The notes beneath the pieces were generated by a model that was given only the letters and a program-made list of their open reading frames with translations, did not search any database and had not been told where the DNA came from. Positions 15,130-27,410 of a stretch of 42,637 bases of DNA are shown here, piece by piece. How positions within the stretch are numbered: the first letter of the stretch is position 1; every line of letters starts with the position of its first letter. The translations under genes were made by a program, and so were the position numbers. Source of the stretch: an uncultured Caulobacter sp. (GTDB lineage Bacteria > Pseudomonadota > Alphaproteobacteria > Caulobacterales > Caulobacteraceae); contig CAJYMH010000008.1 in assembly GCA_913776195.1 (NCBI GenBank), positions 1-42,637 on the forward strand, given 5' to 3'.

Positions 15130-16289
15130 GCGGCGGCCTGCGGGGCGCCGATCAGGCCTCGCACCAGTTCGGCCAGGCGAAGGATTTCGGTCTCCGGATG
15201 GGCGGCGGTGAACGCCAGTCGCAGGCGCGCCGTACCCGCCGGCACGGTCGGCGGCCGGATCGCCACGGCCAGGAAGCCCTCGGCCTCCAGCTTAGCGGCG
15301 GCGTCCAGGGCGGCGGCGGCCTCGCCGATGATCACCGGGACGATGGGGCTGGTCGCTTCCGGCAATCTCGCCGCGCGGGTGAACATCCGCGCCTTCTCAA
15401 GAGGGGCGGCGGTTAGAGCGGGATCGCTTTCGATCACATCCAGCGCGGCGATGGCGGCGGCGGCGGAGGCGGGCGGCAAGCCGGTGGCGTAGATCACCGT
15501 CCGGGCGCGCGTCTTCAGCAGGTCGATCACCGCTCGCGATCCGCACAGATAGCCGCCATAGCCGCCGAGGGCCTTCGACAGGGTGCCCATCTGGAGCGGG
15601 ATACGCGCGTCGGGAAACAGGTGGGCCGAGCCACGTCCGCCGCCCAGCACCCCGATCCCATGAGCGTCGTCGCTTAGCAGCCAGGCGTCGTGTTCCCAGC
15701 AGACAGCGGACAGCCGGTCCAGCGGCGCCAGATCGCCATCCATGGAGAACACGCCGTCGGTGGCGACCAGAGCGTGGCGGAAGCCGCCGCGACGCGTCTC
15801 CAGCAGCGCGCGCAGAGCCGCAACGTCGTTGTGCGGGAAGGTGGTGATTTCTGCTCCCGACAGCTGGGCGCCAGCCCAGATGCAGGCGTGGGCCAATTCG
15901 TCGACGAGGATCAGGTCTCCCGGACCGGCGAAGGCCGGGATCACTCCGGTATTGGCCAGATAGCCAGAGCCGAAGACGCAGGCGGCCTCCGTGCCTTTCA
16001 GCCGGGCCAAGCGGGCTTCCAGCTCCGACAGCAGCGGATGGTCGCCGGTCACAAGCCGCGAGGCGCCGGCTCCGACGCCGTACAGGTCCACGGCCGCCCG
16101 CGCCGCCGCCTTCACCGGCGGGTGATGCGACAGGTTCAGGTAGTCGTTGCAGGAGAAGGACAGCAGCCGGCGTCCACCGCGCTCCACCCACAGGCCATCC
16201 AGGCGGTGAGTCGGCTTCAGCGTGCGCCGCAGGCTGCGGGTTTCGAGCCCGGAAAGCTTGGATTGGGCGAAGGCCTGCAGGCTGTCCAT
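15126..16289 (-). CDS. bioF: 8-amino-7-oxononanoate synthase
   Basis: A 387-residue PLP enzyme that joins pimeloyl thioester and L-alanine. The glycine-rich cofactor region is GSGYLANTGV, the aspartate is in LLSDDAHGIGVLG, and the PLP lysine is in TLSKALGGYGGY. ATG 16289 (MDSLQAFAQSKL) is preferred to an in-frame TTG at 16310 because GGAGCGG stands five bases before it. It is the first gene of the bioF-bioD pair and divergent from bioA across 70 bases that must hold both promoters. No BioR or BirA palindrome is clear there. Confidence 0.95.
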   Translation of the reverse strand: MDSLQAFAQSKLSGLETRSLRRTLKPTHRLDGLWVERGGRRLLSFSCNDYLNLSHHPPVKAAARAAVDLYGVGAGASRLVTGDHPLLSELEARLARLKGTEAACVFGSGYLANTGVIPAFAGPGDLILVDELAHACIWAGAQLSGAEITTFPHNDVAALRALLETRRGGFRHALVATDGVFSMDGDLAPLDRLSAVCWEHDAWLLSDDAHGIGVLGGGRGSAHLFPDARIPLQMGTLSKALGGYGGYLCGSRAVIDLLKTRARTVIYATGLPPASAAAAIAALDVIESDPALTAAPLEKARMFTRAARLPEATSPIVPVIIGEAAAALDAAAKLEAEGFLAVAIRPPTVPAGTARLRLAFTAAHPETEILRLAELVRGLIGAPQAAA

Positions 16290-16359
16290 GAGCCGCTCCG
16301 TTGCGAACAAGGGGCGCAGGGCATAGCAACGCCCGCCGACTGTGCAATGGAGATTCCCT

Positions 16360-17628
16360 GTGAACCACGCCCAGCCCGACTGGCTGACCGCCGGCGCGCC
16401 GCATGTCTGGCGTCCCTATTGCCAGATGAAGACTGCCCCCGCTCCACTGGCCGTGAAGGCCACGCGCGGCGCGCGCCTGGTGCTGGAGGACGGGCGAGAG
16501 TTGGTCGACGGCGTGGCGTCCTGGTGGACAGCCTGTCACGGCTACAACCATCCGCATATCGTCGCCGCCGTGCGCGAGCAGCTGGAGCGGATGCCGCATG
16601 TGATGTTCGGCGGCCTGGCGCACGAGCCTGGGTACCGGTTGGCGCAGCGCCTGGCCGGGTTGCTGCCGGGAGACCTGAACCACGTGTTCCTGGCCGAAAG
16701 CGGCTCTGTCTCCGTGGAGATCGCCATGAAGATGGCGGTGCAGTTCCATCTGAACAGGGGCGAGCGGGGGCGGTCGAAGTTCCTGGCCTTCCGTGGCGGC
16801 TATCACGGCGACACCCTGGCCACGATGACCGTCTGCGACCCGGAGGAGGGGATGCACGCCCTGTTTTCAGGCGTGATGCCTTCGCAGGTGATCGGCGGCC
16901 TGCCGGTCGATGAAACGTCGGAGGCGGCGTTGGACGCCCTCCTGAATGAAGGAGGCGGTCAGATCGCGGCGATGCTGGTCGAGCCGCTGGTCCAGGGGGC
17001 GGGCGGCATGCTGATGCATGACGCCGAGACCCTGCGCCGGATGCGGCGTCTGGCCGACAAGCATGGCGTCCTGTTGATCTTCGACGAGATATTCACTGGC
17101 TTTGGCCGTACGGGCACGATGTTCGCTATGGAGGCGGCGGGCGTGGTTCCCGACATCGTCACCTTGTCCAAGGCCCTGACGGGCGGAACCTTGCCGCTGT
17201 CGGCGGCCGTGGCGCGCTCGCAGGTGTTTGAGGCGTTCTGGAGCGATCAGCCCGAGGCGGCCCTGATGCATGGGCCGACCTACATGGCCAATCCGTTGGC
17301 CTGCGCGGCGGCGAACGCTTCGCTCGATATTCTGGAGGCGGGCGCCTGGAAGGCGGACGTGGAGCGGATCGCCGCTGGGCTGCGTGAAGGGCTTGAGCCC
17401 TATCGGGGGATGTCCGGCGTGGCCGATGTGCGGGTTCTGGGCGCCATCGGGGTGGTGGAGATGAAAGATGCGGTGAACGCTTCCGCGCTCACCGCCCGCT
17501 TCGTGGATCAGGGGGTCTGGATCCGGCCATTCGGCAAGATCGTCTATCTGACCCCCGCCTTCATCGTGTCTGACGCGGAACTGGCGACGCTGACGGCCGC
17601 CATCCGCACGGTGCTGGCTGCTACTTGA
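16360..17628 (+). CDS. bioA: Adenosylmethionine-8-amino-7-oxononanoate aminotransferase
   Basis: A 422-residue class III aminotransferase that converts KAPA to DAPA with SAM as amino donor. The PLP aspartate is in LIFDEIFTGFGRTGTMFAME and the PLP lysine in VTLSKALTGGTLPLSA; HVWRPYCQMKTAP near the start is typical of BioA. GTG 16360 is chosen over GTG 16342 because GGAG lies seven bases upstream. Together with bioF and bioD it covers three of the late biotin steps; bioB is not in the window. It overlaps the sodC 3' end by eight bases. Confidence 0.95.
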   Translation: MNHAQPDWLTAGAPHVWRPYCQMKTAPAPLAVKATRGARLVLEDGRELVDGVASWWTACHGYNHPHIVAAVREQLERMPHVMFGGLAHEPGYRLAQRLAGLLPGDLNHVFLAESGSVSVEIAMKMAVQFHLNRGERGRSKFLAFRGGYHGDTLATMTVCDPEEGMHALFSGVMPSQVIGGLPVDETSEAALDALLNEGGGQIAAMLVEPLVQGAGGMLMHDAETLRRMRRLADKHGVLLIFDEIFTGFGRTGTMFAMEAAGVVPDIVTLSKALTGGTLPLSAAVARSQVFEAFWSDQPEAALMHGPTYMANPLACAAANASLDILEAGAWKADVERIAAGLREGLEPYRGMSGVADVRVLGAIGVVEMKDAVNASALTARFVDQGVWIRPFGKIVYLTPAFIVSDAELATLTAAIRTVLAAT

Positions 17629-18142
17629 TCACCGCGCAGGCGACGCGGTCGCCGGCGCCGCCGATCGGCTGGGTGATGTGGTCGTCCTGATTGGCGTGGA
17701 TCACCAGGGCCGAGCCGTCGGCGTCAGTCAGGGCCGGGCGGCCATCCTTGCCGGTCCAGGACACCAAGCTGGTCCACAGCTGGGCCTCGGCCACGCCATC
17801 GGCGGCGGCGAAGATATTCGGCAGCTCGCCGAAATCATTGCCGGCCGGGTTCAGCAGGCCGTGCGGCAGCTTGTGATCGCCGCCGTGATTGATATGCGCG
17901 CCCGACTTCTGGAATTTCGCCGTGTCAGAGCAGTCGCCCACGGCGTGGAAGTGGATACCGTGCCAGCCAGGGGTCAGGCCGCTGACCTTCACCTGCACCA
18001 GAACGCCCTTGGGGCCTTCTTTGAAAGTGGCCGAACCGACGACGGCGCCGGCGTTGTTCTTGATCTCGGCGGAGGGCGGCGTCTGGGACGAGGCTGCGGT
18101 GGCGACGAGCGTGGCCGCGGCGGCGAGAAGGAGCAGGCGCAT
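17621..18142 (-). CDS. sodC: Periplasmic Cu,Zn superoxide dismutase
   Basis: A 173-residue exported enzyme that converts superoxide to peroxide and oxygen in the periplasm. A signal peptide (MRLLLLAAAATLVATAASSQ) precedes the fold. Copper/zinc ligands are visible in GIHFHAVGDC, GAHINHGGDH with PHGLLNPAGND, and SALVIHANQDDH; the disulfide cysteines are in GDC and near the end (GDRVACAVIK). The ATG at 18142 is chosen because only it exposes the signal peptide; a longer in-frame form to 18352 would run through the gyrA promoter. It is divergent from gyrA. Confidence 0.93.
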   Translation of the reverse strand: MRLLLLAAAATLVATAASSQTPPSAEIKNNAGAVVGSATFKEGPKGVLVQVKVSGLTPGWHGIHFHAVGDCSDTAKFQKSGAHINHGGDHKLPHGLLNPAGNDFGELPNIFAAADGVAEAQLWTSLVSWTGKDGRPALTDADGSALVIHANQDDHITQPIGGAGDRVACAVIK

Positions 18143-18296
18143 GGGGGAGGACTCCGGTTTTTCGAGATGCGAATTGATCTCAACCTTAGCCGTGAGCGAA
18201 GGGTTCCGGAAAGTGTCTGGTTTTTTTGCGTGACGGGCGCCGGGATGGTAACAAGGGCGGTGAAGATTCCGCAGCGATTCCGGGCCATTCCCCACA

Positions 18297-21038
<2,742 letters not shown>

Positions 21039-21060
21039 GACGCAGCCAAGGGGGTTCAGT

Positions 21061-21555
21061 TTGTCTTTCGTCGGTCTCTATCCGGGCACCTTCGACCCGA
21101 TCACCAACGGCCACCTCGACATTATCGGGCGGGCCGTGAAGTTGGTCGACAAGCTGGTGATCGGCGTTGCGATCAACGCCGGCAAGGGGCCGATGTTCTC
21201 GCTCGACGAGCGCGTGGAGATCATCCGCCGCGAAACCGCCCAGTTCGCCGGTAAGACCGAGATCGTGGTCCAGCCGTTCGAAAGCCTGCTGATGAACTTC
21301 GCACGCGAGGTCGGCGCCAAGATCATCGTCCGTGGTCTGCGGGCCGTGGCCGACTTTGAATACGAGTTCCAGATGACGGCCATGAACCAGCAGCTCGATC
21401 GCGAGATCGAGACGGTGTTCCTGATGGCCGATCCCCGCCACCAGGCCATCGCCTCGCGGCTGGTCAAGGAGATCGCCCTGCTGGGGGGCGATGTCTCCAA
21501 GTTTGTTCCGCCAGGCGTACGCGACGAGCTGATGGCCAAGGTCGCCCGCCCTTAA
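21061..21555 (+). CDS. coaD: Phosphopantetheine adenylyltransferase
   Basis: A 164-residue enzyme of coenzyme A synthesis that transfers AMP from ATP to 4'-phosphopantetheine. The nucleotidyltransferase motif is GTFDPITNGHLD near the start, and the later IIVRGLRAVADFEYEFQM is typical of CoaD. TTG 21061 is chosen: it gives the usual SFVGLYPGTFDP beginning and standard length, with AAGGGGG upstream. It follows gyrA by 22 bases and may be co-transcribed. It is linked in pathway, not position, to the panB-panC-panD genes further along. Confidence 0.95.
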   Translation: MSFVGLYPGTFDPITNGHLDIIGRAVKLVDKLVIGVAINAGKGPMFSLDERVEIIRRETAQFAGKTEIVVQPFESLLMNFAREVGAKIIVRGLRAVADFEYEFQMTAMNQQLDREIETVFLMADPRHQAIASRLVKEIALLGGDVSKFVPPGVRDELMAKVARP

Positions 21556-21578
21556 GTCTCCATTCCCAGAGGAATGAC

Positions 21579-22403
21579 ATGATCCGATCCCTGACCATCG
21601 CCGCCCTTATGGCGGCTGTCGCCGCTCCGGCGCTCGCCGCGCCCGGCGCCGCCGATTGGCGCACGCCTGATCCCGAAAACGTGCTGGTGGTCGACACCAA
21701 CAAGGGGCGGATCATCGCCGAGCTGTCGTCTGAGGCGGCCCCGAACCACGTCGCTCGCGTCCGCGAGCTGGCGCGCGCTGGTTTCTATGACGGCCGCAGC
21801 TTCTTTCGCGTCATCGATCAGTTCATGGCCCAGACCGGCGATCCCAAGGACGACGGCACCGGCGGTTCGGAGAAGGACGATCTGGTCGCCGAGTTCACCT
21901 GGCGCCGTGGCGCGGACTCTCAGTTCTCAACTGTGGCTCAGCCCGCCGGCGCCGAACTGGGCTTTGTCGGTACGATGCCGGCCGTAAGCCAGACCATGGC
22001 CCTTTCGGTGATGACGGCTGACCGCAAGGTTTCCGCCTGGGGGATGTTCTGCCCCGGTGTTCTGGGCATGGCGCGCGGCGACAATCCGGACTCCGCCAAC
22101 AGCCAGTTCTTCTTCATGCGTCAGGCTTACCCCTCGCTGGACAAACGCTACACCGCCTTTGGCCGCGTGCTGAGCGGCCTTGAAGCCGTGCGGTCGATCA
22201 AGACGGGGGAGCCGGTCGCGGCGCCTCAGGACGTCATGCAGAAGGTGCGGGTCCTGGCCGATATTCCGGCCAAGGAGCGTCCGTCGGTCCGCGTGGTCGA
22301 CACCCGCAGCGCCTGGTTCAAGGCCGAGGTCGACCGGGTCAAGGCGACGCGGGGCGCCGATTTTTCGCCGTGTGACGTCGACATCGCCATAGAAGTGAAA
22401 TAG
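21579..22403 (+). CDS. Exported cyclophilin-type peptidyl-prolyl isomerase
   Basis: A 274-residue periplasmic prolyl isomerase. Residues 1-20 (MIRSLTIAALMAAVAAPALA) are a signal peptide. The cyclophilin core is FYDGRSFFRVIDQFMAQTGDP and NSQFFFMRQAYPSLDKRYTAFGRV; the catalytic Arg and Gln are kept. An insert of ~30 residues (VAQPAGAELGFVGTMPAVSQ region) and a C-terminal extension of ~50 residues make it longer than the core family. The ATG at 21579 has AGAGGA upstream. It lies 9 bases before a second, cytoplasmic cyclophilin gene, an operon pair. Confidence 0.92.
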   Translation: MIRSLTIAALMAAVAAPALAAPGAADWRTPDPENVLVVDTNKGRIIAELSSEAAPNHVARVRELARAGFYDGRSFFRVIDQFMAQTGDPKDDGTGGSEKDDLVAEFTWRRGADSQFSTVAQPAGAELGFVGTMPAVSQTMALSVMTADRKVSAWGMFCPGVLGMARGDNPDSANSQFFFMRQAYPSLDKRYTAFGRVLSGLEAVRSIKTGEPVAAPQDVMQKVRVLADIPAKERPSVRVVDTRSAWFKAEVDRVKATRGADFSPCDVDIAIEVK

Positions 22404-22412
22404 GGCGGGAAT

Positions 22413-22880
22413 ATGAGCACCGATCCCGAAAACACCATCGTCATGACCCTGGAAAGCGGTCCTGTCGTCATCCGCCTCCGTCCCGACCTGGCTCCGGGCC
22501 ACGTCGCGCGGATCAAGGAACTGGCCCGCGAGGGTTTTTATGACGGCGTGACCTTCCACCGCGTCATCCCTGGCTTCATGGCCCAAGGCGGCGATCCGAC
22601 CGGCACTGGCCGCGGCGGTTCGGACAAGCCGGACCTGAAGGCGGAGTTCTCGAACGCCGAGCACATCCGTGGCGTCTGCTCCATGGCCCGCACGCCGGAT
22701 CCGAACTCGGCCAACAGCCAGTTCTTCATCTGCTTCGACGAAGTCACCTTCCTGGACGGTCAGTACACCGTGTGGGGCGAGGTGGTCGAAGGCATGGACA
22801 ATGTCGACGCCCTGCCGGTCGGCGAGCCGCCGCAGAACCCCGGCAAGATCATCAGCTTCAAGGTCGCCGCCGACGCCTAA
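22413..22880 (+). CDS. ppiB: Cytoplasmic cyclophilin-type peptidyl-prolyl isomerase
   Basis: A 155-residue compact cyclophilin without a signal peptide. Catalytic segments FYDGVTFHRVIPGFMAQGGDP (Arg, Phe and Gln of the active site) and NSANSQFFICFDEVTFLDGQYTVWG are intact. It speeds cis-trans proline isomerisation in the cytoplasm. Together with the exported paralogue just upstream it forms a gene pair serving two compartments. The 3' end overlaps the next, convergent gene by four bases (CTAA shared by both stops). Confidence 0.95.
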   Translation: MSTDPENTIVMTLESGPVVIRLRPDLAPGHVARIKELAREGFYDGVTFHRVIPGFMAQGGDPTGTGRGGSDKPDLKAEFSNAEHIRGVCSMARTPDPNSANSQFFICFDEVTFLDGQYTVWGEVVEGMDNVDALPVGEPPQNPGKIISFKVAADA

Positions 22881-23887
22881 CGGCTGGCGCGCGTCAATGT
22901 GACGACCACCGGGCGGTGGTCCGAGCCTAGTCTCGGACCCCGCTCGACCTTCACCGTCCGCCAGGCCTTGCCGGCGTAGACGTGATCAATCGGCAAAATC
23001 GGAAACAGCGGCTGGAAGCCTGTCCGCCCAAAGCGCGCCGGCCAGCTGGGCAGTGCGCGAGTGCGGCGGTCCATGCCGAACGTCTTGTCCTGCCGCTGCA
23101 GGGTGAAAGACCAGGGCGTTGAGTTGAAGTCGCCGGTAAGAATCAGCTTGTCGCGGTCAAAGCTCTTGAGCTTTTCCGCCAGGGCCGCCGATTGCTCCTG
23201 CTGGTAGCCGGCCGGCCAGGGCCAGCCATAGTGAGCATTCATGGCGGTGAAAGCGTCCTCGCCCTGTCCAAAGCGGGCGTAGAGCACTGATAGGAAGGCG
23301 GTGCCGTTCCGTGCGCCGGGCCTTTCCGCGAAGTCGCCTCGCTCGGTCGGCTTGAGCTTGCTGAGGATCAGGTTGTGGCACGGCCGGCCCTTGGGGCACC
23401 CCGTTCGGTAGGGGTACGCCGCCCGCAGCCGTTTGTGGAACACCCCGCCAGCGCCATAGCTCTCTTCCAACAGCACGATGTCGGCGTCCTGGGCGATGAC
23501 CCAGTCCGCGGAGCCCACGGGGTCCTGATTTTCGCCCCAGGCGTTGAACTGGATGACCTTCAGGGTCTGGGCGCCCTTCGGCGGCTGCACTGTCTTTTGC
23601 GTGGCGCGGGCCCAAAGCTCTGGCGTCATCTGAAGCGCCGACAGCACCACAGCGGTCGTGGCTACCGCCACGGTCGCGCGGCGCTCTTCACTCCGCGAAA
23701 CCAGCGCGCCGAGCGCGCCGGCCAGCAAACCGCCAACCAGCCACAACGGCGAGAAATGCGCGGCGGTGTCCAGCGTGGCGGACCAACGTCCGCCCTGTGC
23801 GGCGATCGCGAGCAGCGCGCAGCCCAAGGCTACCGCCAGGGCGCCGGCGCGCAGAAGCAGCAGGGCAAGGTTCAAAATGAGTCTCAC
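22877..23887 (-). CDS. Membrane-anchored endonuclease/exonuclease/phosphatase (EEP) family protein
   Basis: A 336-residue protein. Three hydrophobic segments fill residues 1-~90 (LILNLALLLLRAGALAVALG, FSPLWLVGGLLAGALGAL, TVAVATTAVVLSALQM). An EEP-fold catalytic domain follows, with VIQFNAWGENQDP (metal Asn), LLEESYG (metal Glu), MNAHYGWPWP, LTGDFNSTPWS and IDHVYAG ... GSDHRPVVVTL at the end. All key residues of the Mg-dependent hydrolase fold are present. The family includes nucleases and phosphoesterases; the domain is probably periplasmic, and the substrate is unknown. The ATG is at 23887. Confidence 0.85.
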   Translation of the reverse strand: MRLILNLALLLLRAGALAVALGCALLAIAAQGGRWSATLDTAAHFSPLWLVGGLLAGALGALVSRSEERRATVAVATTAVVLSALQMTPELWARATQKTVQPPKGAQTLKVIQFNAWGENQDPVGSADWVIAQDADIVLLEESYGAGGVFHKRLRAAYPYRTGCPKGRPCHNLILSKLKPTERGDFAERPGARNGTAFLSVLYARFGQGEDAFTAMNAHYGWPWPAGYQQEQSAALAEKLKSFDRDKLILTGDFNSTPWSFTLQRQDKTFGMDRRTRALPSWPARFGRTGFQPLFPILPIDHVYAGKAWRTVKVERGPRLGSDHRPVVVTLTRASR

Positions 23888-24007
23888 GGCGTGCCTCTAG
23901 CACGTTATTTCGCAAGCGTTTGCGGAAGCTTGGCGATGGTGACGCGGCTTCCAGGCCGGCGCCTTGTGCTTGACCTGATCCGCGCGCCGTGGCCTTGACC
24001 GCGCCCA

Positions 24008-25099
24008 ATGCGACTGTCCGATTTCGACTTCGAGCTGCCAGAAGACCGCATCGCTCTGCGGCCGGCCCAACCGCGCGACTCCGCGCGTCTGTTGCTGGTC
24101 CAGCCAGGCGAGGGACTGCCAAATGGAAAGCTGCGGGACCTGATCGTCCGTGATCTGCCTGGGCTGCTGCAGCCTGGCGACGCCTTGGTGTTCAACGATA
24201 CGCGGGTCATTCCAGCGCGGCTGTCGGGCACGAGGGAGCGGGACGGCAATGTCACGGTCGTTGAAGCCACCCTGCACAAGCGCGTGGCCGCCGACCGCTG
24301 GACGGCCTTCATGCGGCCTGGCAAGCGCCTGAAGGTCGGCGACCGTGTCGTCTTCGGTCAGACCGGGGATCGCGCCTGCGAGGGCGAGCGGCTCGACGCC
24401 ACGGTGATCGAGAAGCACGACGGCGGCGAGGTGCTGCTGGCCTTCGATCTGTCCGGGCCGGCCCTTGACCAGGCCATCAACACGCGGGGCGACATGCCCC
24501 TGCCGCCCTATATCGCCGCCAAACGGGGCGAAGACGCCCAGGACCGCAGCGATTATCAGACCGTCTACGCCCGCGAGGACGGCTCCGTCGCGGCCCCGAC
24601 CGCCGGACTGCATTTCACGCCGGACCTGCTGGCGGCGATCCGCGAGCGGGGCGTCTCGACCCATTTCGTCACGCTGCATGTGGGAGCGGGGACGTTCCTG
24701 CCCGTGAAGACCGACGATGTGTCCGAGCATAAGATGCACGCCGAGTTCGGCGTAGTGCCGCGCGAGACGGCCGATGCGCTGAACGCGGTGCATGCGGCGG
24801 GCGGGCGGATCATCTGCGTCGGCACGACGTCCCTGCGCCTGCTGGAAAGCGCGACGGGCGAGGATGGGATCATCAAGCCGTTCGCCGACGACACGGCGAT
24901 CTTCATCACCCCCGGCTATCGCTTCCGCGCCGCCGATGGACTGATGACCAACTTCCACCTGCCCAAATCGACCCTGTTCATGCTGGTCAGCGCCTTCGCC
25001 GGGCAGGACGTGATGCGCGCGGCCTATGAGCACGCCATCGCCGACGGCTACCGCTTCTATTCCTATGGCGACGGCAGCCTGCTATGGCGGGCCGCCTGA
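24008..25099 (+). CDS. queA: S-adenosylmethionine:tRNA ribosyltransferase-isomerase
   Basis: A 363-residue cytoplasmic enzyme that adds the ribosyl part of SAM to preQ1-tRNA, giving epoxyqueuosine. Recognisable segments are [61 protein letters not shown] and [16 protein letters not shown]. The stop TGA overlaps the ATG of tgt (ATGA-type arrangement at 25097-25101), so the two queuosine enzymes are translationally coupled. Confidence 0.97.
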   Translation: MRLSDFDFELPEDRIALRPAQPRDSARLLLVQPGEGLPNGKLRDLIVRDLPGLLQPGDALVFNDTRVIPARLSGTRERDGNVTVVEATLHKRVAADRWTAFMRPGKRLKVGDRVVFGQTGDRACEGERLDATVIEKHDGGEVLLAFDLSGPALDQAINTRGDMPLPPYIAAKRGEDAQDRSDYQTVYAREDGSVAAPTAGLHFTPDLLAAIRERGVSTHFVTLHVGAGTFLPVKTDDVSEHKMHAEFGVVPRETADALNAVHAAGGRIICVGTTSLRLLESATGEDGIIKPFADDTAIFITPGYRFRAADGLMTNFHLPKSTLFMLVSAFAGQDVMRAAYEHAIADGYRFYSYGDGSLLWRAA

Positions 25100-26223
25100 T
25101 GGCAGCCTTTCCCTTCGAACTGAAAGCGACCGACGGCGGAGCCCGCACGGGTGTGCTGAAGACCTCGCGCGGCGACATCCGCACTCCGGCCTTCATGCCC
25201 GTGGGCACGGCGGGCACGGTCAAGGCCCTGACTGTGGATCAGGTGGCTCAGACCGGCGCGGACATCATCCTGGGCAACACCTATCACCTGATGCTGCGGC
25301 CCACGGCCGAGCGGGTGAAGCGCCTGGGCGGACTGCACAAGTTCATGCGGTGGGACAAGCCGATCCTCACCGATAGCGGCGGCTTCCAGGTGATGAGTCT
25401 GTCGGGCATCAGCAAGGTGACCGAAGCGGCGGTGACCTTCGCCAGCCACATCGACGGATCCAAGCACATCCTGACGCCGGAACGGTCGATCGAGATCCAG
25501 GCCGACCTGCTGGGCAGCGACATCGTCATGCAACTGGACGAATGCGTCGCCTGGCCGGCGGAGGAGAAGCGCGCCCGCGAGGCGCTGCTGCTGTCCGCCC
25601 GCTGGGGCGCGCGGTCCAAGGCGGCGTTCGGGGCCCGTGACAGCCAGGCGCTGTTCGGCATCCAGCAGGGCTCGACTTTCGAGCACCTGCGTCGGGAATC
25701 GGCTGAGCGGCTTCAGGAGATCGGCTTCGACGGCTACGCCCTGGGCGGCCTCGCGGTGGGCGAGGGGCACGAGGCGATGTGCGAGGTGCTCGACTATGCG
25801 CCCGCCATGCTGCCGGCCGACCGGCCGCGCTACCTGATGGGCGTGGGCAAGCCGATTGACCTGGTCGAGGCCGTGGCGCGGGGCGTCGACATGTTCGACT
25901 GCGTCCTGCCGACCCGCTCGGGCCGTCATGGCCAGGCCTGGACCTGGGACGGGGCGATCAACCTGAAGAACGCCCGCTTCGCCGAGGATGACATGCCGCT
26001 GGATGAGGCGAGCGCCTGTCCGGCCAGCAGCGCCTATTCGAAGGCGTACCTGCATCACCTGGTGAGGTCGGACGAGATCCTGGGCCAGGTCCTGCTGTCC
26101 TGGCACAACATCGCCTTCTTCCAGACCCTGACGTCCGCCATGCGCGCGGCCATCGAGGAGGGGCGGTTCGAGGCGTTCCGGAAAAGCTTCCGGGAACGGC
26201 ATCTGGCCGCCAAGGGCGGCTAG
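25099..26223 (+). CDS. tgt: tRNA-guanine transglycosylase
   Basis: A 374-residue enzyme that swaps guanine 34 of GUN tRNAs for preQ1. The catalytic segments [12 protein letters not shown] and [19 protein letters not shown] are intact. The start at 25099 ([14 protein letters not shown]) gives the standard length and overlaps the queA stop; an ATG at 25084 is less likely. The zinc site is unusual: where E. coli has three cysteines (302, 304, 307) this protein has Ser305, Cys307 and Ser310, while His336 is kept. The 3' end shares CTAG with the stop of the next, convergent gene. Confidence 0.96.
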   Translation: MAAFPFELKATDGGARTGVLKTSRGDIRTPAFMPVGTAGTVKALTVDQVAQTGADIILGNTYHLMLRPTAERVKRLGGLHKFMRWDKPILTDSGGFQVMSLSGISKVTEAAVTFASHIDGSKHILTPERSIEIQADLLGSDIVMQLDECVAWPAEEKRAREALLLSARWGARSKAAFGARDSQALFGIQQGSTFEHLRRESAERLQEIGFDGYALGGLAVGEGHEAMCEVLDYAPAMLPADRPRYLMGVGKPIDLVEAVARGVDMFDCVLPTRSGRHGQAWTWDGAINLKNARFAEDDMPLDEASACPASSAYSKAYLHHLVRSDEILGQVLLSWHNIAFFQTLTSAMRAAIEEGRFEAFRKSFRERHLAAKGG

Positions 26224-26807
26224 CGGACCGGGTACTTCGGCCCGGAGCGTTTTTCCTCGCGCGGGATGCTGCTTTTCACATGGGTCGGGGTGGCTGGCGG
26301 ATTGCAGCCCTTGGATTCGCCCAGACCTTTCAAATAGGCGCGGCGGACGTTGCCCGAGGTGATGGCGGCCGCCACCAGCCGATCATGCCGCTCGGCGCCC
26401 GTCAGCATGCGGACGCCGCCCCGGAATGGGATGAAGCTCGACGCCACACCGGCCATGACGCCGTAGGAGATGGTCTTGCCGCGATCCAGCAGGTCCTCGT
26501 CCTCGCCCGCCGGCAATTGATCCAGATCGACGCCCAAGGCTTCGTCCAGCGGTCGGACCAGATCGGCGATCCGGCGGCAGGTGGCGGGCATGGGCCGCTC
26601 ATAGGGGTCGTGCATGACCTCCAGCAGGATCGGCGGGATCTTGGTGCGCACCACGTTGAAGTCGCGCAGCGGCGCCTGGGCCGCCCCCTGGATGCTTTCG
26701 CTGTTGGCCTCGCCGGTGGTCTTGATTCGGGAGTCGTCGTCGCGCGATGGCTGGGCGAGGGCGACCGCAGGGAAGGCGACGGCGAGGGCGATGATGAGCG
26801 TGCGCAT
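26220..26807 (-). CDS. Secreted protein of unknown function
   Basis: A 195-residue protein with a signal peptide ([19 protein letters not shown]). The mature part has a conserved-looking core ([37 protein letters not shown]), a mildly hydrophobic Gly-rich stretch ([20 protein letters not shown]) and a C-terminal segment with one cysteine. The [19 protein letters not shown] stretch could lie at the membrane face. No family is recognised. It is likely periplasmic. The ATG at 26807 is the only start that keeps the signal peptide. Confidence 0.75.
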   Translation of the reverse strand: MRTLIIALAVAFPAVALAQPSRDDDSRIKTTGEANSESIQGAAQAPLRDFNVVRTKIPPILLEVMHDPYERPMPATCRRIADLVRPLDEALGVDLDQLPAGEDEDLLDRGKTISYGVMAGVASSFIPFRGGVRMLTGAERHDRLVAAAITSGNVRRAYLKGLGESKGCNPPATPTHVKSSIPREEKRSGPKYPVR

Positions 26808-26882
26808 GAGGCGAAGATACCGCCGGCCGTGAAGTCACGGCAACGGCGGAACGGTGACGTTACAAAGGTATACTCCGGATGC

Positions 26883-27326
26883 TCAGGCCCGTGCCGCGGC
26901 GAGGGCGGCGGAGAACTTCTGCTCCGCATCAGCGGATCGGTTCAGCGCTCGGTCAAAATCCTTCCAGTCGTCGTTTGAGACGCTCTCCAGTTTGGAAAGC
27001 GTGCTGATCGCCCTGATGTGCCGATGGTCGCGGCTCTTGGCGGCGTTCCGAATGACGGCCGTGTGGCGGGTCACTGCCTGAACCACCCCTTCCACAGCGT
27101 CCAGCATGCTCAGACGCTCGGCGTGCCGGCGGGTCTCGATCGTCCGGCGCTCAGCCGTCGCCAGCTCGAGGGTCACGAAAACAACCAGCACGCTCGCGCC
27201 CGCCGCCGCCCAATCGGCCGCCTAACCCCATCTCTCCGCCCCGCCAAGCAGCCGCAGGGCGGTCATGACGACGAACAGCGCGATGACGCCGCCATAGAGC
27301 CAATAGACGGGGCGATCGAACTTCAT
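26883..27326 (-). pseudogene. Two-helix membrane protein gene interrupted by an in-frame amber codon
   Basis: From ATG 27326 a frame runs 34 codons (MKFDRPVYWLYGGVIALFVV...RWG) to a TAG at 27222-27224, then continues in the same frame without another stop to 26883. The first part is one membrane helix. The second part opens with a second helix (AADWAAAGASVLVVFVTLEL) and then a charged, probably coiled-coil tail (TAERRTIETRRHAERLSMLD...). Read through, it would be a 147-residue protein with a helical hairpin and a cytoplasmic tail. A single C-to-T change (CAG to TAG) explains the break. Alternatives are amber read-through, a sequence error, or two separate proteins, the second from GTG 27191; that GTG lacks a ribosome site and falls inside the second helix. 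The function is unknown. Confidence 0.6.
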
Positions 27327-27410
27327 GGGCCGGAGTTTGAACCAGGGATGATGATCAAGCCACTACCGCCGCGCGTGGGCCGGGGGATGATCCGCGAGGT
27401 TCATGAAGAT

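Noticed and set aside
16290..16310. TTG start of bioF at 16310
   Set aside because: No ribosome site; ATG 16289 has one, and the divergent region to bioA would shrink below a workable promoter size.
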